A stretch of 64,000 nucleotides of DNA from a virus (IMGVR_UViG_3300029893_000001:328329-392328); one strand, 5' to 3'; positions 8,509 to 16,701 are shown, counted from the first letter of the stretch. Program-made: numbers and translations. Notes: generated by a model not told the origin, from the sequence alone.

Positions 8509-9691
8509 ATGATTCTCGGAATGCATCGAACGCGGCTACAGCCGGGCCCAGGAATTCTTCCTTAAGGCACAACTCATCACAGAGCATGATGTTCCGATAC
8601 CCAATATCGTACAACCATGCCAGCTCAGAGAAATCGGAGCACGCAGGCACTGGAGACCTGACTATCGACAGCAGCAGCCTCGACGCCACACAGGCTTCTG
8701 GGTCGTGCGCCAGAATCATCTTCTGTGCTGTCAGGATTTCATGGGGTCTATCCAATTCAACGTACAAATCTCCGCGAGCGGTGACTAGAGTCAAGTTGTC
8801 TCTCTTCTTGAATTCTCTGGATACGTATTCGAGTCCCTTCTTAGACTCGATCTTCAGCATCACCTCAGCATCGCGTCCGACCAGCTCAAGAAATTCGTCT
8901 ACGTCGCGCTGCGATTCGACATAAGACAGGAACCACTTCGTGAATCCAGCCTTCTTCACGCGAGCGATCTTCTCAAGCTCCGAAGGAACAAATTGGTCTC
9001 CGCCAACTACGAGGCTTGGGTGGCGGATGTGAATCGATTCGCCCTCTCTCACCATGTACTTGGGACCGCCCCTAAAGACCAGCCGGTATCCGTCATCAAC
9101 GACACGCTCTAGCAGGGCAGTGTCGGCTCCCGCCTTAAACAAGACAGGAGTAGGGGTGGTCACCGAAATGGGGTGGTTGAGACGAATCTCCAAGTGGGAT
9201 GTCTCTGGAAGAACCTCTACAATTCGTAGCTGTCGGCCCTTGATGTCGTAGAAGAGCGGAACGGTTCCTTCGTGGCGTTCGGCCTCTACAATTTTCAGCT
9301 CCTTATCCAACTCTGGCAGTGCCATCATGGCACTATTGAGCCGAATGCCAGAAAGCCTGGGGTCGTTTAGGAAGGGGCGGAAGTGGGGGAAGCTGGGCCA
9401 GAGAGTGACCAGAAGCTTGAGATCAGTGTCCATCGATTTGGCTTCTGCCCGAATTGCAAGGGAAGCTTCCTTGGAGATTCGGTGCAGACGCACCCGAAGA
9501 AACCATAGAGTCGCAACGTAAGCGATTCCTGCCAAGACCAGAGCTAGACTCCCCGCTCCCACGGCTCGCATCCATGCCTCTGGACCGGCAAAGATGATAA
9601 TGAGACACGCGGTAAGAAGAATCAGGGGTACAATGATCTGACCAGCCCTGACATACCAAGGCATGTGGAAGGTCACTTGAGAAGTTTTCAT
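8462..9691 (-). CDS. Membrane-anchored pyruvate kinase-like protein (A/B domains)
   Basis: 409 residues. Two hydrophobic helices (about 11-36 and 43-66) lead into a region that follows pyruvate kinase in order: TLWPS (for TIGPAS), GIRLNSA (for ARLNFSH), FYDIKGRQLR (for LDTKGPEIR), FLSYVESQRDVDEF (for SFVRxxxDV), LKIESKKGLEY (for AKIENxEG) and TARGDLYVEL (for VARGDLGVEI). Metal and substrate residues K, E and D of KIE...RGD are kept. The C-terminal effector domain is absent. It would face the cytoplasm; substrate unknown. Flanked by M23-like and vWA genes with 4-base overlap. Confidence 0.7.
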   Translation of the reverse strand: MKTSQVTFHMPWYVRAGQIIVPLILLTACLIIIFAGPEAWMRAVGAGSLALVLAGIAYVATLWFLRVRLHRISKEASLAIRAEAKSMDTDLKLLVTLWPSFPHFRPFLNDPRLSGIRLNSAMMALPELDKELKIVEAERHEGTVPLFYDIKGRQLRIVEVLPETSHLEIRLNHPISVTTPTPVLFKAGADTALLERVVDDGYRLVFRGGPKYMVREGESIHIRHPSLVVGGDQFVPSELEKIARVKKAGFTKWFLSYVESQRDVDEFLELVGRDAEVMLKIESKKGLEYVSREFKKRDNLTLVTARGDLYVELDRPHEILTAQKMILAHDPEACVASRLLLSIVRSPVPACSDFSELAWLYDIGYRNIMLCDELCLKEEFLGPAVAAFDAFRESYANDRDLFSSPLRVD

Positions 9692-10662
9692 GCTAGAGGC
9701 TTCGTCTTCGTTCCGGTGCCAGGTCGATGCAAGGTGCTGGCGCCTTTGGCGAGAGCCTTGGTGGGCGGTGCTGCAGCATGGACTGTCTCAAGAGACTTCA
9801 TCACCGTAGCTACCTGCGCAGGCGTCTGCCGGTCATTCAACTCCTTCTTGAAGTAGTCGATCTTGCCGGTCTCTCTCGCGAAAATGCCAAAGATCACGTC
9901 TACGACGCGACCAGCTTCAGGGAGGAAGACGACACGATCTTCGCCTACCAAGCTTGCCCAAACTCGATGTTGATGGCTGTTGGTCGGGTCCGACTCTCCA
10001 CCTCCCTGGTAAGGCTTGCGGATATAGTACACAGAGTATTTCTCAGCCAACTCCGTGAAGACATCCTTTGTCGTGGCCATCTTCGGTGCAGCGGTGTGGG
10101 CATACCGCTCCGAGACGTCAGGAGAAATGGTGTCGTACGGCAACTCGTCTCCAATCATGATGAAGATTGGCTTACGAACCGCCATAGGCATCTCGACGTT
10201 TCGAGCGAAGTAAAGGGCCGCCAGTTCGTAGCTCTCCCTCCCTCCGCCTCCGCCGCCTCCTTCAATTACGAGGCTAGTTAGCCTAGCCTTCATGTCCTCA
10301 CCGTTGGCGAATTCTCCGGCCTGCATCGGATACTTGTCTGAAAACGCATCTCCGACAGCAGCGAAGCAGACTTCAGCCCCATCTCCGAAGTACTCCTTCC
10401 TCATCTCATGATCGAGGTAAGGGAGCTTCGAGAAAATAGTCGCAGGCCATTCACCCATGGACCCAGTGACATCACAGACGATCACAATGGGCGCTGGGCT
10501 ACTCGTCTTGATCGACCTTGGAAGCATGTCGATCGACGTCTTCCCTGCAGACGTGGCGGTCGCATAGCTTCGTCCGGCATAGGCGTCGTACGCCGCACGA
10601 GCGGACGCAAAGCTGTCGCCGCTAGACCATGTTGCCGGAGTGTAGTCATCACCTTCAGCCAT
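9688..10662 (-). CDS. von Willebrand factor A (vWA) domain protein
   Basis: 324 residues from ATG 10662 (GGAG 7 bases upstream). VIVCDVTGSMGEW about residue 61 is the MIDAS metal site (DxTGS variant), followed by a glycine-run loop and IFIMIGDELPYDT. The C-terminus is basic and Thr/Pro-rich. vWA domains bind partner proteins through the metal ion. Next to an 80-residue protein and a J-domain kinase in one overlapping operon. Confidence 0.8.
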   Translation of the reverse strand: MAEGDDYTPATWSSGDSFASARAAYDAYAGRSYATATSAGKTSIDMLPRSIKTSSPAPIVIVCDVTGSMGEWPATIFSKLPYLDHEMRKEYFGDGAEVCFAAVGDAFSDKYPMQAGEFANGEDMKARLTSLVIEGGGGGGGRESYELAALYFARNVEMPMAVRKPIFIMIGDELPYDTISPDVSERYAHTAAPKMATTKDVFTELAEKYSVYYIRKPYQGGGESDPTNSHQHRVWASLVGEDRVVFLPEAGRVVDVIFGIFARETGKIDYFKKELNDRQTPAQVATVMKSLETVHAAAPPTKALAKGASTLHRPGTGTKTKPLA

Positions 10663-10897
10663 TTTGCTTCTCCTTGGTGGTCTTCTTGGTCCACTCAAAA
10701 ATGAGATTGACTCCCCTACTGAGGTATACCGCCTCTCCCTCGTCAAACCCCGGAGGGATCACTACGTAGGCTCGTAGTTCTGATTCCTTTGGAATCGAGA
10801 CTCCACGTTCCGAGAGAAGTTGAGCAATCTGCTCGGTTGATAGCGACACCTTACCCTTTTCGGTTTCGGTAGTCTCGATTTGGACGCTCAGTTTCAT
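10655..10897 (-). CDS. Unknown 80-residue protein between vWA and kinase
   Basis: Start MKLSVQIETTETEKGKVSLS overlaps the kinase stop by ATGA; its end overlaps the vWA start by 8 bases. Contains LSTEQIAQLLSERG and a strand-rich second half. Its place between kinase and vWA genes suggests a partner of both. Confidence 0.65.
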   Translation of the reverse strand: MKLSVQIETTETEKGKVSLSTEQIAQLLSERGVSIPKESELRAYVVIPPGFDEGEAVYLSRGVNLIFEWTKKTTKEKQNG

Positions 10898-11922
10898 GCC
10901 GTGAAACCCGGAATTGGCTTGAGGTTTGATTGATGACGGCCGAACGAATCGACCCTCATTTGATGAAACGTCTCGATCAGATTCTCTTTCGACCAGTTTG
11001 GTCGAGAGAGGGGGTCTCTTACAATCAAACGCTTCACGAACTTGCACATGGGATCTGGAGTCGACGCTGGAACCTTGAGAGCTGACACCCCGTCGTAACT
11101 ACCGGTGAGACAATACAACATGGTCTTACCCAGGCTGTACAAGTCTGTCTCCGGAATTGGAGGCTTCCCGTCCACCATCTCCGGGGCCGAAAATAATTCG
11201 GTGTATCCCTTGGCTGCCGTCTTCCCGGTAGGACGAATGGCTGCCAGTCCGAAATCGACCAACACGGCGAGATGCTTGTGTGGCTGCACGATGACGTTCT
11301 TCGGCTTCAAATCTCCGTGCACGACGCCGTGTTGGTGAAGGTATAACAGTCCGTTCAAGAGACGCTGGGTGATCCATGCCACATTCTCTGGGTCCAAGCG
11401 TCCAGCCTTGTCAACGACCTCCTCCAGCGTTGGACCCTCAACATAGGACATGACGAGGATGATGCTCCCATCATCATGGCGAATGACATCCCTCATGGCA
11501 GGCAGTGCGTAGTGCCTCATGTCCCAAAGCGCACGAGCCTCGTCCATGAGGATAGCCTCTGATTCTGGGCCTGTCATGAAGCCCTGCTTAAGGCAGGCCG
11601 GATGCTTGAGGATGAGGTGCTCAGCTTTGTATGTAGCGCCAAAGCCGCCCTCTGCGATCTTCTCGACAACACGATAGTTGCCAATAATCGTGCCTTTCTT
11701 CGCGAGCTTCTCGAAGCGGGCGCGCTTTTGGGCGCTTACAAGGATACTGTGAGCCTCATTGATTTCCTTGGCCATGGTGTCGTCACCCCCTGACCGATCA
11801 GGATGGTACTTCACCAGCAAGGCCTTCTTGGCAGCGTCAAGAACTTCTCGCGACGCATTCACGGAGACCTGAAGGATGTCGGCCAACTCACGGAGAGTCT
11901 CCGCCTTTTCAACCAAACCCAT
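10894..11922 (-). CDS. J-domain / Ser-Thr protein kinase fusion
   Basis: 342 residues. Residues ~15-72 are a J-domain with YHPDRSGGDD (HPD motif) which stimulates Hsp70-type chaperones. Residues ~80-320 are a eukaryotic-type kinase: IAEGGFGATY (glycine loop), HGDLKPKNV (catalytic loop, D before LKPxN), DFG in LVDFGLA, and SAPE. Lys of CLKQ is a likely ATP-binding Lys. Fusion of J-domain and kinase is unusual. AGGTGA precedes the ATG; first gene of the kinase/vWA/pyruvate-kinase-like run. Confidence 0.85.
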   Translation of the reverse strand: MGLVEKAETLRELADILQVSVNASREVLDAAKKALLVKYHPDRSGGDDTMAKEINEAHSILVSAQKRARFEKLAKKGTIIGNYRVVEKIAEGGFGATYKAEHLILKHPACLKQGFMTGPESEAILMDEARALWDMRHYALPAMRDVIRHDDGSIILVMSYVEGPTLEEVVDKAGRLDPENVAWITQRLLNGLLYLHQHGVVHGDLKPKNVIVQPHKHLAVLVDFGLAAIRPTGKTAAKGYTELFSAPEMVDGKPPIPETDLYSLGKTMLYCLTGSYDGVSALKVPASTPDPMCKFVKRLIVRDPLSRPNWSKENLIETFHQMRVDSFGRHQSNLKPIPGFTA

Positions 11923-11929
11923 GGGTCAC

Positions 11930-12004
11930 CTAGTTCTTCTGCGGGCTGGATGCGGGCTTTTCGGCGGGAAGCCCATACAGCTCTGCGATTCGATTGTGCG
12001 CCAT
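11930..12004 (-). CDS. 24-residue peptide ahead of the J-kinase
   Basis: MAHNRIAELYGLPAEKPASS plus four residues; GGAGG lies 7 bases before the ATG and the stop sits just before the ribosome binding site of the kinase. Could be a leader peptide. Too short for homology. Confidence 0.45.
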   Translation of the reverse strand: MAHNRIAELYGLPAEKPASSPQKN

Positions 12005-12019
12005 CTAGTACCCTCCAAC

Positions 12020-12060
12020 GAGAATCGCCAGATGGTCACTCTTACCATCTGGCGATTCTC
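12020..12060 (-). terminator. 17-bp perfect hairpin
   Basis: Inverted repeat with a 7-base loop directly after 12062-12604 and before the 24-residue peptide; no T-run, so terminator or attenuator. Confidence 0.55.
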
Positions 12061-12061
12061 T

Positions 12062-12604
12062 TCATGACGATTCCCTCTCTACGAGAAGGGGGCCAATGAG
12101 CCCGGTTTGTGTGTCCCAATACCTTTTTCGCTCCAAGAATCTCGAAATTGCGGGAGCAAAAGAGGAGTCCACGGGCAAGTATTCCTGTCTCATCTGAGAC
12201 ACCAGCCTTTGTAGGTGCGCCACCTGCTGAGCAGCGTAGGCTTTCCTAGCCCGCAGTGTCTCTGTCGTAAGCGAGTCCAAGAACACGCGCAAGTCTCTCC
12301 TTAGGGACTTAGGTGTCTTCAGAGGCGGAGCAGAAACTACAACAGGAGCAGGCGCCGTGGGGGTTTTCTCGGAAATGAGAATCTTCGTAATACGCTCTGC
12401 GCTTTTTCGCTTCTTTTCAGATAGATCCGGCGGTCTGTGGAGAGACTCGGCTTCAATGCCAACAATCTCCTGGAATTCAGCGAGGTCTGTGGCCAGTGTC
12501 CGAAGACGAGTTCCGTTCCTGGCATTCCATTTTGACCGCTTCCTGTGGTTTTGAGTTTTCTTGGACCCGAATTTTCTCCTAAGACCTCGGTAGGTCCGAC
12601 CCAT
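12062..12604 (-). CDS. Unknown 180-residue basic protein
   Basis: Very basic N-terminus (MGRTYRGLRRKFGSKK), helical C-terminal half. GAGGAGG precedes ATG 12604 and a promoter motif lies at 12624-12640. A 17-bp hairpin follows the stop. No family recognised. Confidence 0.65.
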   Translation of the reverse strand: MGRTYRGLRRKFGSKKTQNHRKRSKWNARNGTRLRTLATDLAEFQEIVGIEAESLHRPPDLSEKKRKSAERITKILISEKTPTAPAPVVVSAPPLKTPKSLRRDLRVFLDSLTTETLRARKAYAAQQVAHLQRLVSQMRQEYLPVDSSFAPAISRFLERKRYWDTQTGLIGPLLVERESS

Positions 12605-12623
12605 GCTTGACCTCCTCGCTACT

Positions 12624-12640
12624 TACTATCGGCAGGGTTC
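12624..12640 (-). promoter_or_regulatory. Promoter motif copy
   Basis: gaaccctgccgatagta, upstream of 12062-12604. Confidence 0.7.
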
Positions 12641-12645
12641 AAGGT

Positions 12646-12840
12646 TCATGAGTCTGCTCCTTCAACCCACCATGTGTAGTTGCAAGCCAAGCAGACGTAC
12701 TTGTAGTCTTCATATCCACCACATGACGATTCCCACATTCGACAAATGGCTTCCCTCTGCTCGCACTTTCGGCAGCAGTATTTCTCCTCTTCCGGAGGAG
12801 AAAAGGTTCCGCTTAATTCTGACATGGGTTTGTTGTGCAT
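12646..12840 (-). CDS. Small zinc-ribbon protein
   Basis: 64 residues with CCRKC, C (of AICRM) and CLAC, a two-knuckle zinc ribbon, and Trp pair near the end. ATG overlaps the upstream stop (ATGA). Confidence 0.6.
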   Translation of the reverse strand: MHNKPMSELSGTFSPPEEEKYCCRKCEQREAICRMWESSCGGYEDYKYVCLACNYTWWVEGADS

Positions 12841-13265
12841 CAGGCACCTACCACAACAATAGGCTTATACTCAAACACCGTTAGGAAATGGTAGGCTTTC
12901 GAGTCACCAACCTGGCCTTCGTAGATCTTTTCCTCTGGCTTTAGGTCTCGACCGAAAAAGGTGCCACGAACCCTACTAATATCCGCAGCATTGGGCTTCT
13001 TGACTTTGTTCCCGTCGCGACGGTAAGCGATCACGTGATAGCTGACTTTCTTCACGTCCGAGTCTTGGATGTGAAGAGGAGACACACAGGCCAACACGTG
13101 TAGGTTTTGCCCCCGCATGTGAAATTGGTTTGTGAGTCTTCCCTCGTACTCAGTCTCCTCGCCCTGGATCCACACACGCGAATCCAGTTCATCGGGTAGA
13201 ACTCCGGCCAGTGCTTCTCCGACCCATTCGCCATCCTGTTCAGTCGCAGCGATTGATACAGTCAT
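12840..13265 (-). CDS. Unknown 141-residue protein
   Basis: Start MTVSIAATEQDGEW chosen because AGGTGG lies 6 bases upstream. Predicted mixed alpha/beta; no motif recognised. Sits between the HD hydrolase and a zinc-ribbon gene. Confidence 0.6.
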   Translation of the reverse strand: MTVSIAATEQDGEWVGEALAGVLPDELDSRVWIQGEETEYEGRLTNQFHMRGQNLHVLACVSPLHIQDSDVKKVSYHVIAYRRDGNKVKKPNAADISRVRGTFFGRDLKPEEKIYEGQVGDSKAYHFLTVFEYKPIVVVGA

Positions 13266-13275
13266 TTTATTCCAC

Positions 13276-13905
13276 CTACTTTCTAGGTCCCGTGCGTTCG
13301 TCATGAATTACGACAGAGCGCTCTGGCACCAAAGTTAAGATCTCGTCTGAGACGTTACGTCGGGCCTGCTGCTCGTACTTGTCTCGAAAATGTTGAGACA
13401 GGTAAATCTGATCTCGTGCAAGAAGACCAAGAAGAATACGACGCCTCCCTTCACGGAAGGTATTTTCGTCTAGAAAAGCGTACTCTCTTCGAATCTTCTG
13501 TGTGTAATCTAGGTATTCCGCCTCAGAACGTCCTAGGATCGCTAGATCGATGTCGAGGAAGTAGGAGAACAGATGAGTATGTTCCCACGTATAATCAGGA
13601 ATTTGATGATCGGATGTCGACATGATCATGTCGTACACAAGGTGAATGGGGACACTCTCTACGCCACCAGGATAAAGAAGATCCGCGCTATTACACTCGT
13701 TGACACCCGGAGGGGCTTGTGGGTCATAGACCGCGTCGTGGAACCAAATCGCAGCCTCCAACACGGAGGCCTCATCGTCAGAGACGAAAGGACGCACATC
13801 ATGCAGCTCTCGAAGACAGTGCATGATATGGTCAAGATTGTGGTAATGACGATGGGGCTCGGTGTAGAGCGTTACCAGGTGGGCTCGTTGCGCAAGCGTA
13901 AGCAT
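13276..13905 (-). CDS. HD-superfamily phosphohydrolase
   Basis: About 209 residues. RHYHNLDHIMHCL and AIWFHDAVYD give the H...HD metal ligands, NECNSADLL and DIDLAILG follow in the order of the predicted metal-dependent HD hydrolase family (YedJ-like). The family acts on phosphoester, often nucleotide, substrates. A GTG at 13932 is an alternative start. Substrate unknown. Confidence 0.75.
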   Translation of the reverse strand: MLTLAQRAHLVTLYTEPHRHYHNLDHIMHCLRELHDVRPFVSDDEASVLEAAIWFHDAVYDPQAPPGVNECNSADLLYPGGVESVPIHLVYDMIMSTSDHQIPDYTWEHTHLFSYFLDIDLAILGRSEAEYLDYTQKIRREYAFLDENTFREGRRRILLGLLARDQIYLSQHFRDKYEQQARRNVSDEILTLVPERSVVIHDERTGPRK

Positions 13906-13915
13906 CCTATGCTGT

Positions 13916-14122
13916 TTACACAGCGTGCTCACGCTTCATGCAATGCGGACATTTTAGACGGACCGTCTTAGGACGTTCGGTGAATGTTCCATCAACACCC
14001 CAGCCCCCATTTTGCAGAGCATCTAGGATATCTTGTCCTGTTTCTTGCGGGGATTCCATCGAGAAGGGCTGGACACTGTGACAGCGCGGCTCGTCGCAAC
14101 GAGCATGCATCGTGATAGACAT
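13916..14122 (-). CDS. Small zinc-binding protein
   Basis: 68 residues; Cys at 9 and 14 and CPHC near the end. GGAGGT 6 bases before ATG. Its tail overlaps alternative starts of the HD gene. Confidence 0.55.
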   Translation of the reverse strand: MSITMHARCDEPRCHSVQPFSMESPQETGQDILDALQNGGWGVDGTFTERPKTVRLKCPHCMKREHAV

Positions 14123-14180
14123 TATTCACCTCCGTCAGTTCATTATTCACCATCCAGAATAGCGCAGAGATCACCCCCAA

Positions 14181-14405
14181 TCACTGGAGGCGTCCGACCT
14201 CTTTGCCGTCAACTGGAATTAAGATACCTTTTGGGAGGACAGGAACATCCGAGAAGGCGTTGTCTACCTCCCCTCCTTGTCCAAATCGCTCATCAATTAC
14301 TGATTCAAGCTGCTTCGGGCTGAAGCGAATGCATAAAGGATTAGGGCATTCAGCGGTAGAGAACCCTACGTATGCATCGTTCGCACCACAGGTGGGACAC
14401 TTCAT
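14181..14405 (-). CDS. Small zinc-ribbon protein
   Basis: Starts MKCPTCGANDAYVG; the second pair is CPNPLC. GGTGAG precedes ATG 14405. Shares the layout CPxCxAxxxY...CxNxxC with the next gene (14411-14884), suggesting duplicated zinc-ribbon modules. Confidence 0.6.
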   Translation of the reverse strand: MKCPTCGANDAYVGFSTAECPNPLCIRFSPKQLESVIDERFGQGGEVDNAFSDVPVLPKGILIPVDGKEVGRLQ

Positions 14406-14410
14406 CTTGC

Positions 14411-14884
14411 TCACCCAGAACAAAGAAATTCAAAGGTTTCGTTCTCTTCGTCGAAGAGAATAGCGGTAGTATAGAGCAATTCATAGGATGAGCCATGTAA
14501 CTCAACCTGGACCTGGTAGGTGGTCTCGTTGGACGACGTTAACGTAGCCGTGAACGGCTTGCCAGATACTGTAGCGAAGGCCCTATCACCTTTGGGCACC
14601 TCGAATCTAGTAAGGGTGATGGACTCACCTTCAACAGAGTGGCATAGCTCAACATAGAGAGGATTCGTTGTAGTCTTGATGGTTATCATCTCGACAATTT
14701 CAGGATTCTCTATGACGATTATACGGGCCTTCAATTCTTCGACATAGCGAAGGCCGGGTACTGTCTTCCCTAGACATGCGTCTTTGTGCCTCTGCGAGAA
14801 ATAGAGACAAGCGGCGTTGACGCACTCAATCGTGAAGCCTGAATTGTAGACTTCTTCCGCACTGCAAAAGGGACACTGTGCCAC
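14411..14884 (-). CDS. Zinc-ribbon protein with beta-rich domain
   Basis: 157 residues from GTG 14884 (GGAG 6 bases upstream): AQCPFCSAEEVYNSG, then CVNAACLYFSQRH; the second half is Thr/Val-rich strands. N-terminal half resembles the neighbouring 14181 product. Confidence 0.6.
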   Translation of the reverse strand: MAQCPFCSAEEVYNSGFTIECVNAACLYFSQRHKDACLGKTVPGLRYVEELKARIIVIENPEIVEMITIKTTTNPLYVELCHSVEGESITLTRFEVPKGDRAFATVSGKPFTATLTSSNETTYQVQVELHGSSYELLYTTAILFDEENETFEFLCSG

Positions 14885-14885
14885 A

Positions 14886-15080
14886 CTACTCTCCACTACC
14901 TAAGCGGTAGAATTGACCACGTTTGATCATTCGCGCCAAACGTTGGCGGTATGACTCTTCAGATTCGCTGTCTCTACGAGGAATGACTTCGCTTGCCAGA
15001 TCAACTGCCAGGCACCAAATTGAATTGGTGCAATGCGTAATTGGAGTACCTACAGTCCTAGCGTCGCGTCCTTCTCCCAC
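14886..15080 (-). CDS. Unknown 64-residue protein, start uncertain
   Basis: Frame from GTG 15080 contains THCTNSIWCLAVDLASE and a basic helix. No good ribosome binding site, and the sequence just upstream (15082-15168) is abnormally GC-rich, so the original 5' end may have been replaced. That 87-base stretch holds no gene I can see. Confidence 0.45.
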   Translation of the reverse strand: MGEGRDARTVGTPITHCTNSIWCLAVDLASEVIPRRDSESEESYRQRLARMIKRGQFYRLGSGE

Positions 15081-15168
15081 CGTGCACGGTCGGCTCGATC
15101 TCGCTCTTAGCCGGCGGCCGAGGGCGGGCTGGGAGCCAAGAACGCCGTCAGGCGATCCGTGCCCGCGG

Positions 15169-15348
15169 TCACGGCCTCGTGGGCTCCGGCGCGGGCTCGT
15201 CGAGTGCCAACTTTGCCACCTCAAACAGCCGCGCCCATAAGGTCGCTTCGTCGCCCTTTTCCGGGCGGGGCTTCCTGACTTCCGTGCAGAATACGCAACA
15301 ACACTCTAATTCTGCAGTTGTCCAGACTAAGTCGTCGTACTTAGGCAT
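15169..15348 (-). CDS. Small cysteine-rich protein with GC-rich 3' half
   Basis: 59 residues: CCCVFC in the middle, then WARLFEVAKLALDEPAPEP. GAGG lies 6 bases before the ATG. Its last third has much higher GC than surrounding genes, suggesting transfer from a high-GC genome. Confidence 0.55.
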   Translation of the reverse strand: MPKYDDLVWTTAELECCCVFCTEVRKPRPEKGDEATLWARLFEVAKLALDEPAPEPTRP

Positions 15349-15574
15349 ATCCGTCCTCGATATCCCATTTACATCGGGTGCAGTACGAGTTACATCGGGT
15401 GCAGTACGAGTCTTCGGTGTGAAAAAGACCTATTCCACATTTGGTACAGTTGCGAGTAGCTTTTGCTCTGGTTGAGCATGCGATACACTGCCAATCAAAA
15501 GGCTTTGGCTCTCCCGCGTCGATTGCTGCAGCTCGAACTCGTGAACACGTACATCCGTTCGGGTCTGAAAAACA
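15341..15574 (-). pseudogene. Zinc-finger ORF without a proper start
   Basis: Frame with CTC, CIAC, CTKC, CTRC and CTRC cysteine pairs, plainly protein-like, ending over the start of the next gene. No ATG/GTG/TTG is available in frame, and just upstream begins the GC-rich AbiEi-containing patch, so the 5' end seems lost. A 21-bp direct repeat (15376-15418) doubles the SYCTRCN unit. Confidence 0.45.
15376..15418. repeat. 21-bp tandem repeat x2
   Basis: The unit acatcgggtgcagtacgagt plus one base occurs twice in a row inside the zinc-finger frame and adds one CTRC knuckle. Confidence 0.7.
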
Positions 15575-15653
15575 TATCCGTTCCCGCCGCTTAAAAATGA
15601 GATTCGTGCGCCGCGGGATTGCACGAAACTAAAGCGTGGCTTAATGTCCATGC

Positions 15654-15845
15654 GTGCGCGGGGCGACCGCCAGCTCGCCCGACTGGGACCGCCTCTTCGA
15701 GATCGCGGCCGCCCAGGATGGGCTCTTCACGACGCGGCAGGCGGCCGAGGCCGGCTATTCGCCGCAGCTGCTCGCGCACCATCTGGGCGCCGGACGCGTG
15801 ATCGAGGAACCCTCCCGCGCGCCAGCGGTGAGCATTGGGGAGTGA
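15654..15845 (+). pseudogene. Fragment of AbiEi-type antitoxin N-terminal domain
   Basis: Plus-strand frame: SPDWDRLFEIAAAQDG then LFTTRQAAEAGYSPQLLAHH, the winged-helix start of type IV AbiEi family antitoxins. After GAGRVIE the family sequence (normally RVRRGIYRL) is lost and the frame ends within 12 residues. GC content is clearly higher than the surroundings. No AbiEii toxin is nearby. Best read as a bacterial fragment captured by recombination. Confidence 0.65.
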
Positions 15846-15867
15846 CCCCGACGAAAAATGAAGTAGA

Positions 15868-15946
15868 TGGACTAGGCGGGAGTTGAACGCCGCACGACGC
15901 CCAGGGTTGCCCGGAAGCATTGCCCCGAACGCCATCCCTCTAGCCC
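15868..15946 (-). other. tRNA-like remnant
   Basis: Seven-base pairing GGGCTAG/CTAGTCC with A after it, and a T-loop GTTCAACTC, but the T-stem works only if one base is removed and no normal anticodon arm forms. Probably a decayed tRNA (or tmRNA 3' end). Confidence 0.3.
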
Positions 15947-15953
15947 TGAACCC

Positions 15954-16151
15954 TTATCTGTTCTTGCGCTGGGACTTTCGGGCCATCTTCCGGCGCTTCC
16001 GGTTCTGAGCCTTCCGCTTCTGCATTTGCCTCATACGGGACGCTGTGGTTACCCCAGTTTCGTACGCCTGAACGTCAGTTGTGGTATCCTGCGCCTCTTC
16101 CGCTAGGCTGTCCTGAAGATTTGCGTTCGTGATGTTGTCGGGAACATGCAT
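15954..16151 (-). CDS. Small protein with basic tail
   Basis: 65 residues: acidic N-terminal half, then Arg/Lys-rich C-terminus (RKMARKSQRKNR). AGG 8 bases before ATG. Possibly nucleic-acid binding; unknown. Confidence 0.55.
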   Translation of the reverse strand: MHVPDNITNANLQDSLAEEAQDTTTDVQAYETGVTTASRMRQMQKRKAQNRKRRKMARKSQRKNR

Positions 16152-16155
16152 TTCA

Positions 16156-16701
16156 CTAACCTATTCGTCTAAGAGAGGGTTCGCCTAAGAGGTGAATGGC
16201 TCTTTCCACGTTTTTTCTCGTAATTCCCACCCGGGAATCGGTCTGCACGAGGAACTGCTCTCGTGGGATACGAGTGCAGCGAACGAGCCGATCCCAATCA
16301 TGCTCCTGGTCATCCAGGACCACAAACTTCTCTACCTGGTCGACAAAAGCCCACATGAAGAGGAAGTCGTAAATCTCGTCCGCACGAGTTGTTTCCTCGT
16401 ACACGCTCCCATCTTCATTCGTCGTCCACTGCAGGAGAGGCGTTGCTGCCAACACGGGGCGCAGCCCGGCCCGAGCCAGTACGACGCTCATTCTGGGGTC
16501 GGACCGGGTACTACTCGACAGTATGATATCCGCTCCCGTCTGGTCTACGATTTCGTTGACCAGCAGGACTTTGGACGGGTCGATCCACCGGACGAGATCA
16601 TCAATCGTGGACTTGAGGTCCGGGACCAAATTGTTTCTTCGCCCCCAATCGACATCGTTGAGGACGCCGTCTACATCAAGGAAGAGAAACTTGAGACTCA
16701 T
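16156..16701 (-). CDS. HAD-family phosphatase/kinase-phosphatase domain
   Basis: 181 residues starting MSLKFLFLDVDGVLNDVDW, the DxDG catalytic motif of HAD hydrolases in the variant seen in RNA-repair associated HAD domains; IILSSSTR supplies the second motif and FVVLDDQEHD the acidic motif IV. Would hydrolyse a phosphoester, perhaps a nucleic-acid end. GGAA precedes ATG; the ATG overlaps the upstream stop. Confidence 0.7.
   Translation of the reverse strand: MSLKFLFLDVDGVLNDVDWGRRNNLVPDLKSTIDDLVRWIDPSKVLLVNEIVDQTGADIILSSSTRSDPRMSVVLARAGLRPVLAATPLLQWTTNEDGSVYEETTRADEIYDFLFMWAFVDQVEKFVVLDDQEHDWDRLVRCTRIPREQFLVQTDSRVGITRKNVERAIHLLGEPSLRRIG

Noticed and set aside
13992-14180. 62-codon minus-strand frame between zinc-binding genes
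   Set aside because: Overlaps a gene with a strong GGAGGT start in another frame and has no site of its own.
15868-15946. tmRNA gene
   Set aside because: The T-loop resembles the tmRNA 3' end, but no 5' tmRNA domain or tag frame is present upstream.
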